A stretch of 64,000 bases of DNA from Plotosus lineatus (taxonomy: Eukaryota; Chordata; Actinopteri; Siluriformes; Plotosidae). A model generated the notes under the pieces. That model searched no databases and was not told the origin of the DNA. It saw only the letters and a program-made list of their open reading frames with translations. Positions 1 to 11,099 of this stretch are shown in pieces. The stretch lies in assembly GCA_024760905.1 (NCBI GenBank), contig CM045735.1, positions 28,697,249 through 28,761,248 on the forward strand. The letters run 5' to 3'. How positions within the stretch are numbered: position 1 is the first letter of the stretch; the number at the start of each line of letters is the position of its first letter. Made by a program: the position numbers and the translations under genes.

Positions 1-165
1 TCTGCAAAGTCGTCAGCGTGTTTCTGTTCCTTGCTAAAAAGGGTTGTGACAGGAAGGGCATCCGACATAAAAACCTCTGCCAAATCAAACGTGCGAATCA
101 GATGATTCGCTGTGGCGACTCCTGAGTAAAAGGGAAAAAGCCGAAAGGAAGACAGACAGGACAGT
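1..165 (+). repeat. SINE-A, 3' part (cut by window start)
   Basis: The stretch matches the 3' half of the full SINE-A copy at 35,067-35,426. It has the core end (gcaaagtcgtcagcgtg), the RTE-A 5'-UTR-like block (aggaagggcatccgac) and the RTE-A-like tail (gattcgctgtggcgactcc, then gccgaaagg). It ends in a short gacagaca tail. The tRNA-like head lies outside the window. Confidence 0.85.
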
Positions 166-1161
166 ATTCTTTCATCATTTTCTTAAGATGTGAAAACTTT
201 TAATTGTATTTTTAAAAATTATTGTGCAATTATAATGATTATAATAAAAACTTTAGATATTATAACTGATTTGAAGTTTTCTTTTCTCTGGGTACGATTT
301 ACTCTGGCATTCCCTAAACTGAAAATAGAGGATGGTTTGGTATTAATGATATTATTGCTTTCTTTATGGTCAGAAAATGATTTATGGTGTTCTTCAATGA
401 GTAGAATCATGTCAAGGCATTCAGAGTCATTTCGAATGTCGTATTATTAGTGATAGATGAGAAGAAACTAGAAGAAACTAGTGGAATCACAGATTAGCAG
501 AAGATCAACTAAGATGGAGATGTAGCTAAATAGACAGGATCTTCGGGTTTTTACGGAGAGTTGTTGTTGCCAATATTTTTGGATGGACAAGGGCTGGGTT
601 TATGTTAAAGGTCAATCATGCCCAGATGGTGGAGGAATTCTACCGCTTCCTCTTGTTCTCCTATGCATAGAACTTTAATGATGGTTTAAATTGGTTCAGG
701 AATAAATAAGAAATTCTTTGCAACATCTTGTGATGTATAAGTGTCTAGAGTTATTTTGTTGAAGTGCACAAGAAAGATCAGCTTCTTCTTCTTACCTTTG
801 TGAAATTACTAAGACAAGTAATGGTTTTCTTAAATTTTTTTTGCTACAATTACATTACGCTGACTGAAAACTCATCTGCACTTGTAATTGTGATTATCTG
901 TGGTTTTACTCTAAAAAACTGTCCATGTTGTTTGCAATGTGACATCTAATCTAAAATATTAACATGGATATTTGCAATTTAATAGCTAAATATGTAGACT
1001 CAAGAAACTAAAGGCTACAGCAATCATCATACTTTCATATCAGCCACAGCCGAGCTACACGCCTGGCGCTCCATAGGATCTTTCTGTTCTTGTACTTTCC
1101 ATAGCGTGCAACCCTTACAATGCGAAGATAGAAGTGATGGAGTCGCAACTCCACATATCGC
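166..1161. other. Unassigned AT-rich sequence
   Basis: I see no recognisable gene or repeat here. The sequence is AT-rich, and the short open frames encode low-complexity peptides with no motif I recognise. It contains a small direct repeat (agaagaaactag) near 460-480. Confidence 0.5.
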
Positions 1162-1380
1162 CATCAGAAACATGCTGATGGCTATGCAGCCTACTCTTAA
1201 CAAAAATCAGCATTGATTCTTTTAAATGCCTAACACCATAGACTTTGAGAGACATGGCCAGCCTTTGATAACCCAGTTAGCTGCACTGGGGGGACAGTGA
1301 CAACCTGTTAAGAGTGGGGCTTGAACCCCCAACCTTAGGATCAGTGATCCAGCTGTCTTTACCGCCAGGTTAGAGCTGCT
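1162..1380 (-). repeat. SINE-A/B head and core fragment
   Basis: Read on the minus strand this is the tRNA-like head (with gggttcaagccccac as B box), the spacer with gcagctaactgggttatc, and the core up to the gtttctg block. The 3' tail is missing, so it cannot be assigned to SINE-A or SINE-B. The copy is diverged. Confidence 0.75.
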
Positions 1381-1489
1381 CAATCTACTGCAATCTTTCT
1401 GTGCAGATATTGCTTCAAACTCTTGTAGCAATGGAGGAATAGTATTGTATACAAATCTAACAATTTGGAAGTATAGTCACAAATCTGGT

Positions 1490-1632
1490 TGTGTGAGTGT
1501 TGGCCCTGTGGTGGCCTGGAAAGCTGTCAAGGTGTACCTTGTCCTCAGCCAGAGTTGGCTGAGCTGGGCACCAGCCTCCCCGCAACCCTAATTAGGATTA
1601 GGTGGTTCAGAAAATGAATGAATGGATGGTCA
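1490..1632 (+). repeat. SINE-B/C type 3' tail fragment
   Basis: The fragment contains ggccctgtggtggcctgg, the cagccagagttggctgag segment and ends with aaccctaattaggattagg followed by aatgaatgaatgg. The same tail ends the SINE-B and SINE-C copies elsewhere in the window. The head is absent or too diverged to see. Confidence 0.7.
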
Positions 1633-1711
1633 CGACTCTACATGTAGGTGACTCATAGAAAATTCATGCAGTAAACAAATGAAGAAATGGCTTTCTTCTG
1701 ACAAGAAAGAG

Positions 1712-1738
1712 TAATATATATATATATATATATATATT
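1712..1738. repeat. (TA)n microsatellite
   Basis: About thirteen uninterrupted TA units. Confidence 0.95.
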
Positions 1739-1739
1739 T

Positions 1740-1848
1740 CTTTTTCTTTTGGCTTTCCCCCCCTTTTTCTATGGGTCACCACAGTGAATCATCTGATTCG
1801 CATGTTTAATTTGGAATAGGTTTTTACATCGAAGATGCCTTCAAGGGT
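1740..1848 (-). repeat. SINE-A tail fragment
   Basis: On the minus strand it reads gcgaatcagatgattc-like, then tgtggtgaccc, then an AAG-rich end, as in other SINE-A 3' tails. It is diverged and truncated. GT-rich sequence follows. Confidence 0.65.
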
Positions 1849-1954
1849 GTAGGCTGGTCTGACCGTGGGTGTGTGTGTGCGTGCGCACATCTTGGTTGAG
1901 CGGAACACAAGTCCCAGGGGCTGTAATTTTATTTATTATATTACTCAGCACTTT

Positions 1955-1988
1955 GGGGCAGTGGTGGTCTAGTGGTATAGGGTGCTGT
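1955..1988 (+). repeat. SINE-A/B head fragment (A box only)
   Basis: The sequence ggggcagtggtggtctagtg plus tatagggtgctg equals the first ~34 bases of SINE-A at 35,067. It stops abruptly where RTE-A sequence begins, so it is a truncated head or one rearranged with the LINE. Confidence 0.7.
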
Positions 1989-2116
1989 ACATTCTCCTAT
2001 CGCACATCACACCGGACACTTTTCTCCAACCATTCCAACCAGCCTGCACAGGCTTCTTCACCTCTTTTCCACATTCTCCATTGCTCTGGATTGTTGAGCC
2101 TTACTTAAAATCCTCC

Positions 2117-3946
2117 CCGCTCCCCAGGCCAACTTCACTTGACTGCTACAGCCTGACAGACACATCCCCCTCCCTCTGCAGCCCACCCCAGCCCCCCCTC
2201 TCCCTCACATCAGACCAGGTGAGGAGACAGCTGAGGCGACTAAATCAGAGGAAATCTGAAGGACCAGATGGCATCAGCCCCAGGCTGCTGAGGACCTGCG
2301 CAGACCAGCTCTGTGAGGTACTATGCTACCTGTACAACCTGAGCCTCAGCCTGGAGAAGGTTCCCGTCCTGTGGAAGACCTCCTGTGTGGTTCCGGTTCC
2401 CAAAACGGCACAAGCGAAGGAACCGGCCCACTACAGACCTGTTGCCCTGACCTCCCACCTTATGAAGACCATGGAAAGGCTCCTCCTCATACACCTCCGC
2501 TCTATGGTGAGCCCCACCCTAGATCCGCTGCAGTTTGCCTACAGGCCCAACATCGGAGTAGAAGACGCCGTCAACTACCTTCTGCAGCGGGCACTCACCC
2601 ACCTGGAGATCGCTGGCAGCGCTGTGAGGGTCATGTTCTTTGATTTCTCCAGCGCCTTCAACACCATCAGGTCAGCGCTTCTGCGGGGAAAGCTGGAGGA
2701 CGTGGGAATGGACGGGCATCTTGCTGCCTGGATCACTGACTACCTTACTAACCGTCCACAGTACGTGCGGCTACGCAGCTGTAAGTCAAAGGTGGCAGTC
2801 TGCAGCACGGGGGCACCGCAGGGCACCGTCCTCTCACCCTTCCTTTTCAGCATTTATACCTCGGACTTTAGCTATAGCACAGACAGCTGCCACCTCCAGA
2901 AGTTTTCGGACGACTCCGCCATCGTGGGCCGTGTGTCAGAGGGGAACGAGCTGGAGTACCGGTCGGTCATCGTTGACTTCGTGGACTGGTGTGAGCGCAA
3001 CCATTTGTGCTTGAACACCAGGAAGATGAAGGAGATGGTGGTCGACTTCAGAAGAGGCACACTAACACACACACACACACAATCACTAGTGAACGTCCTG
3101 GGACAGGACATTGAGATAGTGAACAGTTTCAAATACCTGGGCGTTCACCTTAACAATAAACTGGACTGGTCCCACAACACCAACGCCCTGTACAAGAAGG
3201 GCCAGAGTCGCCTCCACCTTCTGAGGAGACTCAAGTCCTTCGGAGTATGCAGACCTCTGCTCAGGACATTTTATGACTCTGTGGTAGCCTCTGCAATCCT
3301 CTACGCTGCCATCTGCTGAGCGCCGGGCAGCACAGAGCGGGACTGAACAAGCTGGTCAGGAGGGCCAGCTCTGTCCTCGGCTGCCCACTGGACTCTGTGG
3401 AGGAGGTGAGTGAGAGGAGGATGGTAGCAAAGCTCACATCCATCATGAACAACAGCTCTCACCCTTTTCACCAGACTGTAGAGAAGCTGAGTAGCTCCTT
3501 CAGTGGACGACTGAGACATCCTCAGTGCAGGAAGGAGCGCTACCGCAGGTCGTTCATTCCCACCGCTGTCAGACTGTACAACGCCACTTTGTAACTGTCT
3601 GTGAAAATACCGGTTATGTGCAATAAAAACCCCACGCACTTTAATCAACCACATCTACCCCACTGACTGTGAACCATATCAACCCATCTACTCTGCACTC
3701 AGATACATTACACTTTAATATAGGCCAGTCTATAAAGTCGTTCCCTTCTTTTCTTTTATTGTTTATTAATTTATACTATTTATGTATCTATTTATTTATT
3801 TACTTATATAATATATATGTATGTGTGTATGTTTGTATATGTATCTATTTTTGCACCCCCTACTGATGGTACCTCAAGAGCCTGTAACAGTGAATTTCTC
3901 CATTGTGAGATTAATAAAGCTGTGTCTTATCTTATCTTATCTTATC
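2117..3946 (+). mobile_element. Rex1-like (CR1/L2 group) non-LTR retrotransposon, 5' truncated
   Basis: The insertion lies inside the minus-strand RTE-A copy. It encodes the RT domain but no endonuclease, so it is 5' truncated as is usual for LINEs. After the coding region there is a ~320-base 3' UTR with an AATAAA signal at about 3,912 and a tail of (TTATC) units. The tail joins target sequence that itself reads ttatc, so the exact 3' junction is ambiguous by about five bases. I see no target-site duplication; instead about seven target bases appear to be missing. The Rex1 name rests on remembered family features (FSDDSAIV motif, LYKKGQSRL block) and is likely but not proven. Confidence 0.85.
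2200..3593 (+). pseudogene. Rex1-like reverse transcriptase, one frameshift
   Basis: This is the reverse transcriptase of a non-LTR element, which copies element RNA at a nicked chromosomal target. Visible motifs in order are SEGPDGISPRLL, HYRPVALTSH, motif A FFDFSSAFNTI, motif B STGAPQGTVLSPFLFSIY, motif C FSDDSAIVG, FKYLGVHLNNKLDW and LYKKGQSRLHLLRRL. The main open frame stops at about 3,317. One missing base there would restore reading into the C-terminal block (SSVLGCPLDSVEE and RYRRSFIPTAVRLYN), which ends at about 3,593. The catalytic aspartates are present. A (CA)n tract inside the gene near 3,061-3,081 suggests slippage expansion. The open frame upstream of 2,117 is chance read-through of antisense RTE-A. 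Confidence 0.85.
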
Positions 3947-5881
3947 TCTGTTCCCTGTAACATCACCGTTCCTCCTGGGTCCTTCTCATTCACACACATG
4001 TATTCTGATTTTCTGAGGCTAACCGTCATTCCTCTCCTTTCCAGGGCATACCTCCACCTGTTTAGATTTTCCTCCACTTGTTCTCTGCTCTCACTACAGA
4101 TCACAATGTCATCTGCAAACATCATAGTCCATGGAGATTCTTGTCTAACCTCGTCTGTCAGCCTGTCCATCACCATCGCAAACAAGAAGGGGCTCCTTGA
4201 TGCAGTCCCACCTCCACCTTGAATTCATCAGTCACACCGACAGCACACCTCACCACGGTCTTGCATCCCTCACGCATGTCCTGCACCACTCTAACATACT
4301 TCTCTGCCACTCCAGACTTCCACATGCAATACCACTGTTCTTCTCTTGGCACCCTGTCATATGCTTTTTCCAGAATGCAGTTCCCTCTGACCTTCTCTGT
4401 ACTTCTTTATTAACATCCTCAAAGCAAACATTGCATCTGTGGTGCCCTTTCTTGACATAAAACCAAACTGTTGCTCACAAATGCTGACCTCTGCCCTTCG
4501 TCTAGCTTCCACTATTCTTTCCCATAACTTCATCATATGGCTCATCAACTTTATTCCTCTGTAGTTGCCACAACTCTGCATGTCTCCCTTGTTCTTAAAA
4601 ATAGGCACTTCTCCTCCGTTCACTCTCTAAGACCTTGTTGAATTTTCTTGTCAGAAAATCTACTGCTACCTCTCCTAGACACTTCTATACCTCCACAGGT
4701 ATATCATCAGGGCCAGCTGCCTTTCCATTCTTCATCCTCTTCAGTCCCCTCCTCACTTCACCCTTACTAATCTTTGCTCCTTCCTGCTCCTCAATGGTCA
4801 CCTCTTCTACTCTTTTTTTTTTTTTTTCCCTCTCATTTTCCTCATTCATCAGCTCTTCAAAGTAGTCTTTCCATCTTCCCAGCACACTTCTGTCATCAGT
4901 CAATATATTTCCCTCTCTGTCCTTTTATCAATCTAACTTGCTGCACGTCCTTCCCATCTCTAGCTCTCTGCTGTGCCAACCTGTATAGATCATTTTCTCC
5001 CTCCTTACTGTCCAACCTATCATACAAGTCATCATACGCCCTCTGTTTGGCCTTAGCCACTGCTGCTTTTGCCTTACGCTGTGTCTCCCTGTACTCCTGT
5101 TTACTCTCTTCGGTCCTCTCTATGTCCCACTTCTTCTTAGCTAACCTCTTCTTTTGTACACACTCCTGCACTTCCTCATTCCACCACCAAGTCTCCTTAT
5201 CTACTTCCTTCCAGAGGACACACCAAGCACTCTCCTACCTGTGTCCCTGATCACATTTGCTGTGGTTTTCCAGTCATCTGGAAGCACTTCCTGCCCACCC
5301 AAAGCCTGTTTCAACTCCTCCTTGAAGACAACACGACCCGCTTTCTTTTTCAGCTTCCACCACTTTGTCTTCTGCTCTGCCTTTGCCTTTTTCACCTTCT
5401 TCAAAATCAGCGTCATCCTGCATACCACCTTCCTGTGCTGTTTGGCAACACAATCTGCCTCTGGGGCATAAGCACTAACAACATTGAATTTCACATCTTC
5501 AATTTCTAACTTGAGACTCATCACTCTGTCTGACACTTTTCATTTCTAGAACATTCCTTACCACCCCCCCTTCAAGATGACTCCTACTCAATTTCTCTTC
5601 CCATCCACACCATGATAAAACCGCTTAAATTCTGCTCCTAAGCTGCTAGCCCTGGTACCTTTCCACCTGGTCTTCTGGTCACACAATATGTCACCTTCCT
5701 CCTCTGCATTATGTCAGCCAGCTCTAAAACTTTTCCTGTCATTGTTCCAACATACAAAGTCCCTACTCTCAGTCCTAGACTTATGCCTTTCCACTTCTCT
5801 CTCTGCCTACGGACACGCCTCCTGCCTCTCCTTCTTTGACCAACAGTAGTCCAGATTCCACCAGCACCCTGTTGGTTAACA

Positions 5882-6146
5882 ATGGAAGGCCAGCGGGCAG
5901 GATGTTGGGAGATAGCCAATGGGAGGCCAGCGGGGCAAGATGTTGGGAGATAGCCAATGGAAGGCCAGCGGGATGGAATGTTGGGAGATAGCCAGTGGGT
6001 CAGAAACTCATGCATTGTTTGAATTTTTTGAGATGGCACTTTCGTAACGTGATTTTTTTTTTTGTATCCAGAGATGGAAATTTTAGGTAAATGCATTTCG
6101 TAACCTGGATTTTTCGTTTGTTGGGACTTTCGTGAGGTACCACTGT
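5882..6146. repeat. Interspersed repeat ending GGTACCACTGTA, with 38-bp tandem units
   Basis: Three tandem units of about 38 bases (core ggaggccagcggg and atgttgggagatagcc) are followed by a unique part containing catgcattgtttgaatttttt. The terminus is gaggtaccactgta. The same arrangement recurs at 11,185-11,657 with other unit numbers. The terminus read backwards (tacagtggtacctc) looks like a transposon end, but no matching second end is visible, so I leave the class open. Confidence 0.7.
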
Positions 6147-6187
6147 ACTGTCGAAAAAGGTAACTTTTCAGCCTTCATTTGAAGATA

Positions 6188-6804
6188 CAGGGATCCCTTA
6201 CTTTCTGCGGTTAATTGGGACCGAGATCCCCACGTGACCATCGAAATCTGTGAAGATCACCCCCATGTGACTTATACGTACTTGTATATGTGTGTATAAT
6301 ATCAATAAATACATATTCAATGCTATAAATGCTTATAATAACAATTAAATATTTAAAAAACCACAAGATGTAAATATAATATAAATACAAATGCTCCCCA
6401 ACTTACCAACAAACATCTAGACATACGAACAGGTCTGTCCGAGGTCAAAAGTGAAAGTGAAATGAAATTGAAGAATAAGTTGTAATATAAATGGAATAAA
6501 ATCTACAGAAATATATATCATAAATATAAGTATGAAATATGATTAACATTATCCTGAGGTACACGCAGTACTAGGCTCTGGCAGAGGGGGGCGTGGCTGA
6601 TATGTGCTTTACACTGGTCCGGGAAGAGCAGCAGACGATACTTTTCAGAACTCATGCCAAAACTTTCAAAGAACAAACAAATTGACACCAGTATTACAAT
6701 GAACAGGATAAGAGTGAAAGTCTCTTTAAATCTGATCAGATCCGTTGTGCTGAGCGTGAGAGGAATCAGGAGTTTAAACATGATATTGATAATATACAGA
6801 TGAT

Positions 6805-6845
<41 letters not shown>

Positions 6846-7314
6846 TATATAGTACAAACTCGTATAGGTTACTTATACAAGGTTTAAACATAAGTTCCCC
6901 TCTAAAGAATGCCCTGTAACGACTTACAAACAAATTCATCTAAGAATAGCCATCCAGAACCTAACTCGTTCGTAAGCTGGGGAGCGTCTGTACACACACA
7001 CATACAGATGGCATTGCATGACACACATACACACACATGCGCGCACACACGCACGCACGAGAGCAGGTGTGCCTGATGCAACAATGTATCCAATTTTAAT
7101 GGGAGATTTTGGGTTGTTATTGTTTTGTGCTTGTTTAGTTTTTTTGTTGTTGTTGCATAATTGGCCTTGTTTTTGTGACATTTTCCGTAACTTTTCTCCC
7201 TATTCTTCCTTAATTTCCTTATGTTTTTAATTTGTTAAATATTTATCTATTTAAAAAAAAACGTGATGCACTGAAACTGCACTAATTGAAGCGTGAAGTA
7301 GCGAGAGATCCCTG
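6188..7314. mobile_element. TA-flanked inverted-repeat element (Tigger/mariner-like MITE)
   Basis: The left end begins cagggatcccttact. The right end read backwards begins cagggatctctcgctact. Both are flanked by TA, which is the TSD of Tc1/mariner elements. No transposase remains inside. The interior holds a (GA)n tract (6,809-6,842), CA-rich sequence near 7,020-7,060 and a segment (about 6,262-6,385) shared with the hAT-like MITE at 53,278-53,396. Assignment to the Tigger branch is from the general look of the termini only. Confidence 0.7.
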
Positions 7315-7324
7315 TACCCAGTGA

Positions 7325-7728
7325 CTCAGCTGTTCGGATGTTCCAAGGAAGTCCATTCTATCACCTTGGAGCCAGAACAGAGAAGAATTTAGAAACATTC
7401 TTTCCTTGTCCTTTGGTAGAGGGAGGGATCAGTCTCGCAGTGCTAGAGGAGCTGAGAGAACGCGGTGCAGTGTGAGGTGGGGTAAGTGCTTTGAGGTAGG
7501 AAGGTGCAGGTCCATTTTCGACTTTGTAGACAAGCATTAATGTTTTGAATTGAATGCGAGCAGCTACAGGAAGCCAGTGGAGAGATTGTAGCAGTGGCGT
7601 AGTGTGGGAAAATTTGGGAATGTTGAAAACAAGCCGTGCAGCTGTATTCTGGATTATTTTCAGAGATAAAATAGTGCTCAAAGCTAGATCTGCCAGTAGT
7701 GAGTTGAGATGACAAGGGATTGAAAAAG
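7325..7728 (-). pseudogene. LINE reverse transcriptase C-terminus (L2-like)
   Basis: The minus-strand peptide contains IIQNTAARLVFNIPKFSH, LHWLPVAARIQFKTLMLVYK and NGPAPSYLKAL. This block follows the RT domain in L2-like fish LINEs. Only about 110 residues remain. The ends are diffuse. It abuts a different minus-strand LINE, so the two are probably separate insertions. Confidence 0.75.
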
Positions 7729-8458
7729 TATCTCAGTTTCCTTCTTGGAAATAAATGGATGAATCCTTATATAGTAGTAGGCAGTCGTCAGACTTTCATT
7801 TCCATGACTAGCGCAATTGCGACAAACACTTTCTCTCGTGGCTAAAAAGCCCAATTCTAGAACGGCAGACACAGCCGCATCCACTGCACGCAAAGACACA
7901 TGCCGCTGGAACACACATTGCTTTGTTCATTTCTGCTCTTCTCTTAGCTCTCCTATCAACAGCCTCAGCTTTCAGTCTTTCCTCTCCTGCCTGGAGAGCC
8001 AAACTGCACACAGACCTCCAATCACTCCGATCTACAGCACATAGCTCCCAGTTATCTATTGGTAGGACAGTGGCGAGCATATCTCTCTTTCATACGTCCT
8101 TGAAATGCAGCTTAGGTCTACCAATAGGCCTCGAACCAGATTCCAACTCGCCATACAGCAGATCTTTAGGGATTCGCCCATCCTCCATCCAGTACACATG
8201 ACCAAGCCACCTCAATCTGTGCTGTCTTAGCAGGGTGAACATCGAGGGGGTATTGGCTCTTGCAAGTACCTCATTGTTAGAGACCTTATCTGTCCATGAG
8301 ATGGAGAGGATGCGACGGAGACATCTCATATGGAAGATGTTCAAGCGCTTCTCCTGACTAGCGTAAGAGGTCCAAGACTCGCTACCAAACAATAAAGTGC
8401 TCACGATGCAGGCACCATACACAGCAACTTTAGTTTGGGTAGTTAGCTTCTTATTCTT

Positions 8459-9557
8459 CTAGACACGGGCAGACAGCTTAGCCATGTAGGTTGCAGGCTT
8501 ACCAATTCTCTTTCCAATCTCCACTTCAAGACAGTTGTTATTGGAGGTGGTGGAGCCGAGATGGGTAAACTCCATGACGGCTTCCAAGGTGTAATCTTTG
8601 ATTTTTACGGCAGACGTGGCTGCATTTGCCTGGCACATGACTTTCGTCTTCTTTAGACTGATTGTAAGTCTGAAAGCCTCACATGCATCAGAAAACTGAT
8701 TGAGGAGGAGCTGGAGTTTTTCAGTGCTGTGAGCAACGAGGACAACATCGTCAGCAAAGAGAAGATCACGGATGGCTACCTTGCGCACTTTGGTCTTGGC
8801 TCTAAGGCACGTAGGGTTAAAAAGTTTACCATCAGAACAAGATCGTATCAGGATGCCTTCTTCAAGGGACTTGAAAGCATGATTCAGTAGAACTGAAAAA
8901 AAGATGTTGAAGAGAGTTGGGGCTAGCACACATCCTACGCCGCTGTTAATATCAAATGCCTCATACCTGTTCCCGTCATACTGCACTATACCCTGAGACC
9001 CATCATGGAACGATTTGACGAAGCTCAGGAGTTTAGGAAGACAGCCAAGTAAGGGCAGAATCTTAAAAAGGCCGACTCTACTAACAAGGTCAAACGCCTT
9101 TGTCAAGTCGATGAATGCAATGTAGAGTGGCTGTTGTTGCTCTTTGCACTTCTCCTGGAGCTGTCTCAAGGAGAAGATCATGTCCGCAGTCAACCAATTA
9201 GAGCGGAAACCACACTGGGATTCAGGGTACACCCTTTCAGCAATCTTTTGAAGGCGGTATAATGCTACTTGGGCAAACAGCATTCCAGCAATGCACAGAA
9301 GTGAGGTAATTGTTACGATCACTGCAGTCTCCCTTGTTCTTGTATAGGGTTGAGATAATAGAATCCCTCATCTCCTGGGGAACATATCCCTCTTCCCAGC
9401 ATTTGCAGAGTAGCTGGTGATTGTCGAGCAGTTGGTTTCCACTGCATTTGAAGACTTCAGCCGGGATACCATCAAGCCCAGGGGCCTTCCCAGATGATAT
9501 ATGGCTGATTGCCTTGGAGAGATCTTCCTTGGTGGGGGGCTCATCTAGTTCAAACAT
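8459..9557 (-). pseudogene. LINE reverse transcriptase domain, frameshifted
   Basis: Two overlapping frames (9,557-9,237 and 9,322-8,459) carry GKAPGLDGIPAEVFK, then CGFRSNWLTADMIFSLRQL, motif A IAFIDLTKAFDLVSR, then VGCVLAPTLFNIFFSVLL and motif C FADDVVLVAHSTEKLQ. The catalytic residues remain. Frame loss near 9,280 makes it non-functional. Downstream on the minus strand the conserved RLRWLGHV block and the zinc finger follow in other frames. Confidence 0.85.
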
Positions 9558-10350
9558 AATGGGAAGCCTGTCAATACAGTCAAGGGAAGAGGGTAAGACA
9601 GCTCAATCTACCATAAAGCTTGCTATAGTATTCCACCCAGCACTCCATCAGTCTTGATTTATCAGTAATGATTTCACCAGTTGATGTTTTGAGTGGTGAG
9701 GACTTGGACTGTGTAGGTCCAATCACCTTCTTGATACCCTCAAACATGCCTCTAGAATTTCCAGTGTCAGCAGCTGACTGGATTTCTGCACAGATTCATC
9801 CAAAAGTTGTTAGCACAGATCTTACATTTCACATTCGCACGACGCCTGGCCTCCTGAAGTGCTTCCAAAGAACTAGATGATGTATTTTGCTGGTAGTTCT
9901 GCAGGGCATTCCTCTTTGCTTCGATGAGCGGCTGAAGAGTCGCGATGTTTGCATTGAACCAATCCTGACTTTTGTGTACATTCTTGCCAAAGGCCTTTAA
10001 CGCTGCAGCAAGGGTGGTGTCCTTGATATGGCTCCAGTGGTCCTCTGTGTTAAACTCCAGACAGTCTCCGAGTTTCGAGCTCAGAATATCGTTGAAAATA
10101 GAGACATTTTCAGGGATGGCGGTGGCAGAAGCATTAATACGAAGTATAGCAGATTGTTTGACGCGATGGGACTTCTTTGGGCGTAACTGGATCCTCGTGC
10201 AGACAAGCGAGTGATCAGAGTCACAATCAGCACTGTGGTATGCCCTTATAGTACGAATGTTTTTAAGGTGTTACCGTCTTGAGATGATGAGGTAGAGTTG
10301 GTGCCAGTTTTTAGAGCTGGGGTGGATCCACGAGGACCTATGGTGGAGCT

Positions 10351-10932
10351 TCACGCCAAAGAATGTGTTTGTAATACAGAGGTGATAATAGGTGCAAAGC
10401 TCCAAAAGGCATTGACCATTTTCATTGCATTTGCCCAACCAAAGTGACCAAGATAATTGGGCCAGGAACCTTGATTGTTGCCCACTCTAGCGTTGAAATC
10501 GCCGAGGAGAATCAGCACTTCCTTATTTGGGATATGTTTAATAGCATCATCCAATTGGCTGTAAAAGGTATCCTTGGCATCGGTACTCGAAGTCAGGGTT
10601 GGAGCGTCGACAGAAAGCAAGTTGGTAGGACCTAGATCGGTATTGAATTTTATGTGCATGATGCGCTCGGACTTGGTTGAGCCTAATTCCACCATCTGTA
10701 CTAACTTGTTGCTAACAGCAAAACCAACTCCATGTACTCTAGGCTCATCTTCATTTCTACCCTGCCAGAAAAATGTGTATTCCTTTTCCGTTAGGCTTTC
10801 GCAACCAGCTATGTGCGTTTCCTGTAGAGCAGCGATATCAACTTTGAGCCTAGCCAATTCTCTGCTGATGACAGCTGTTTTGCGTGCTCCATCAATGTCG
10901 CGTATGTCCTTGATAAGTCCGGGCAAGGACAT
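10351..10932 (-). pseudogene. LINE AP-type endonuclease domain
   Basis: The 193-residue open stretch shows RELARLKVDIAALQETHIAG near the start, RVHGVGFAVSNKLV in the middle and the hallmark VLILLGDFNARVGNN. These are landmarks of exonuclease/endonuclease/phosphatase domains, which nick the target DNA for target-primed reverse transcription. It lacks the C-terminal SDH region in this frame. No good start codon context is evident, since the true start lies upstream of the first visible residues. Confidence 0.8.
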
Positions 10933-11099
10933 ATATAATTTATTAATAAATAAATTTATTATATATTCAATTCACTTCATTTTTGCAACAGCAATGGTTA
11001 CCATGCCTCAACTTCAGGAAGATATAACGTGAATACAATTTGCCCTTACAGGCTTTATTACAATTCATGGGCAACTCTGAAGACTACAGGAAAATATTT

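Larger units (their letters stand above)
1989..5881 (-). mobile_element. RTE-A LINE, minus strand, split by a Rex1-like insertion
   Basis: Two blocks (1,989-2,116 and about 3,942-5,881) are the reverse complement of consecutive parts of the full RTE-A copy at 38,915-42,065. The join falls within the GlyXLeu-type region after the RT fingers/palm. Minus-strand peptides include GKAAGPDDIPVEV (RT start) and MMFADDIVICSES (RT motif C). The 3' end is missing near 1,989. The 5' end stops in the 5' UTR about 210 bases from the element start. The EN region carries a large deletion near 5,450: AYAPEAD joins directly to VAKQHR, removing about 130 residues. Frameshifts and stops are common. This is a dead copy, and I am sure of the family identity. 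Confidence 0.9.
7780..10935 (-). mobile_element. Degenerate non-LTR retrotransposon with EN, RT and C-terminal zinc finger
   Basis: Minus-strand blocks in order are an AP-type endonuclease (10,932-10,351), a frame-broken linker (about 10,350-9,560), the reverse transcriptase (9,557-8,459) and a C-terminal part (8,422-7,808). The last block carries RLRWLGHVYWMEDGRIPKDL and then a cysteine/histidine motif GCGCVCRSRIGLFSHERKC. The architecture fits an RTE-related LINE, but I cannot name the clade. The copy is nearly complete yet broken by several stops and frameshifts. I could not find its TSDs. Confidence 0.8.

Noticed and set aside
190..450. 86-codon open frame near the left edge
   Set aside because: AT-rich with low-complexity hydrophobic content and no homologous look or splice context.
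2323..3014. Overlapping plus-strand frames of 106 and 124 codons
   Set aside because: They are alternative frames of the Rex1-like reverse transcriptase and lack any motif.
5882..5995. Regular ~38-base repeats resembling an array
   Set aside because: The units are contiguous, with no unique spacers, so this is not a CRISPR-like array. It belongs to an interspersed eukaryotic repeat.
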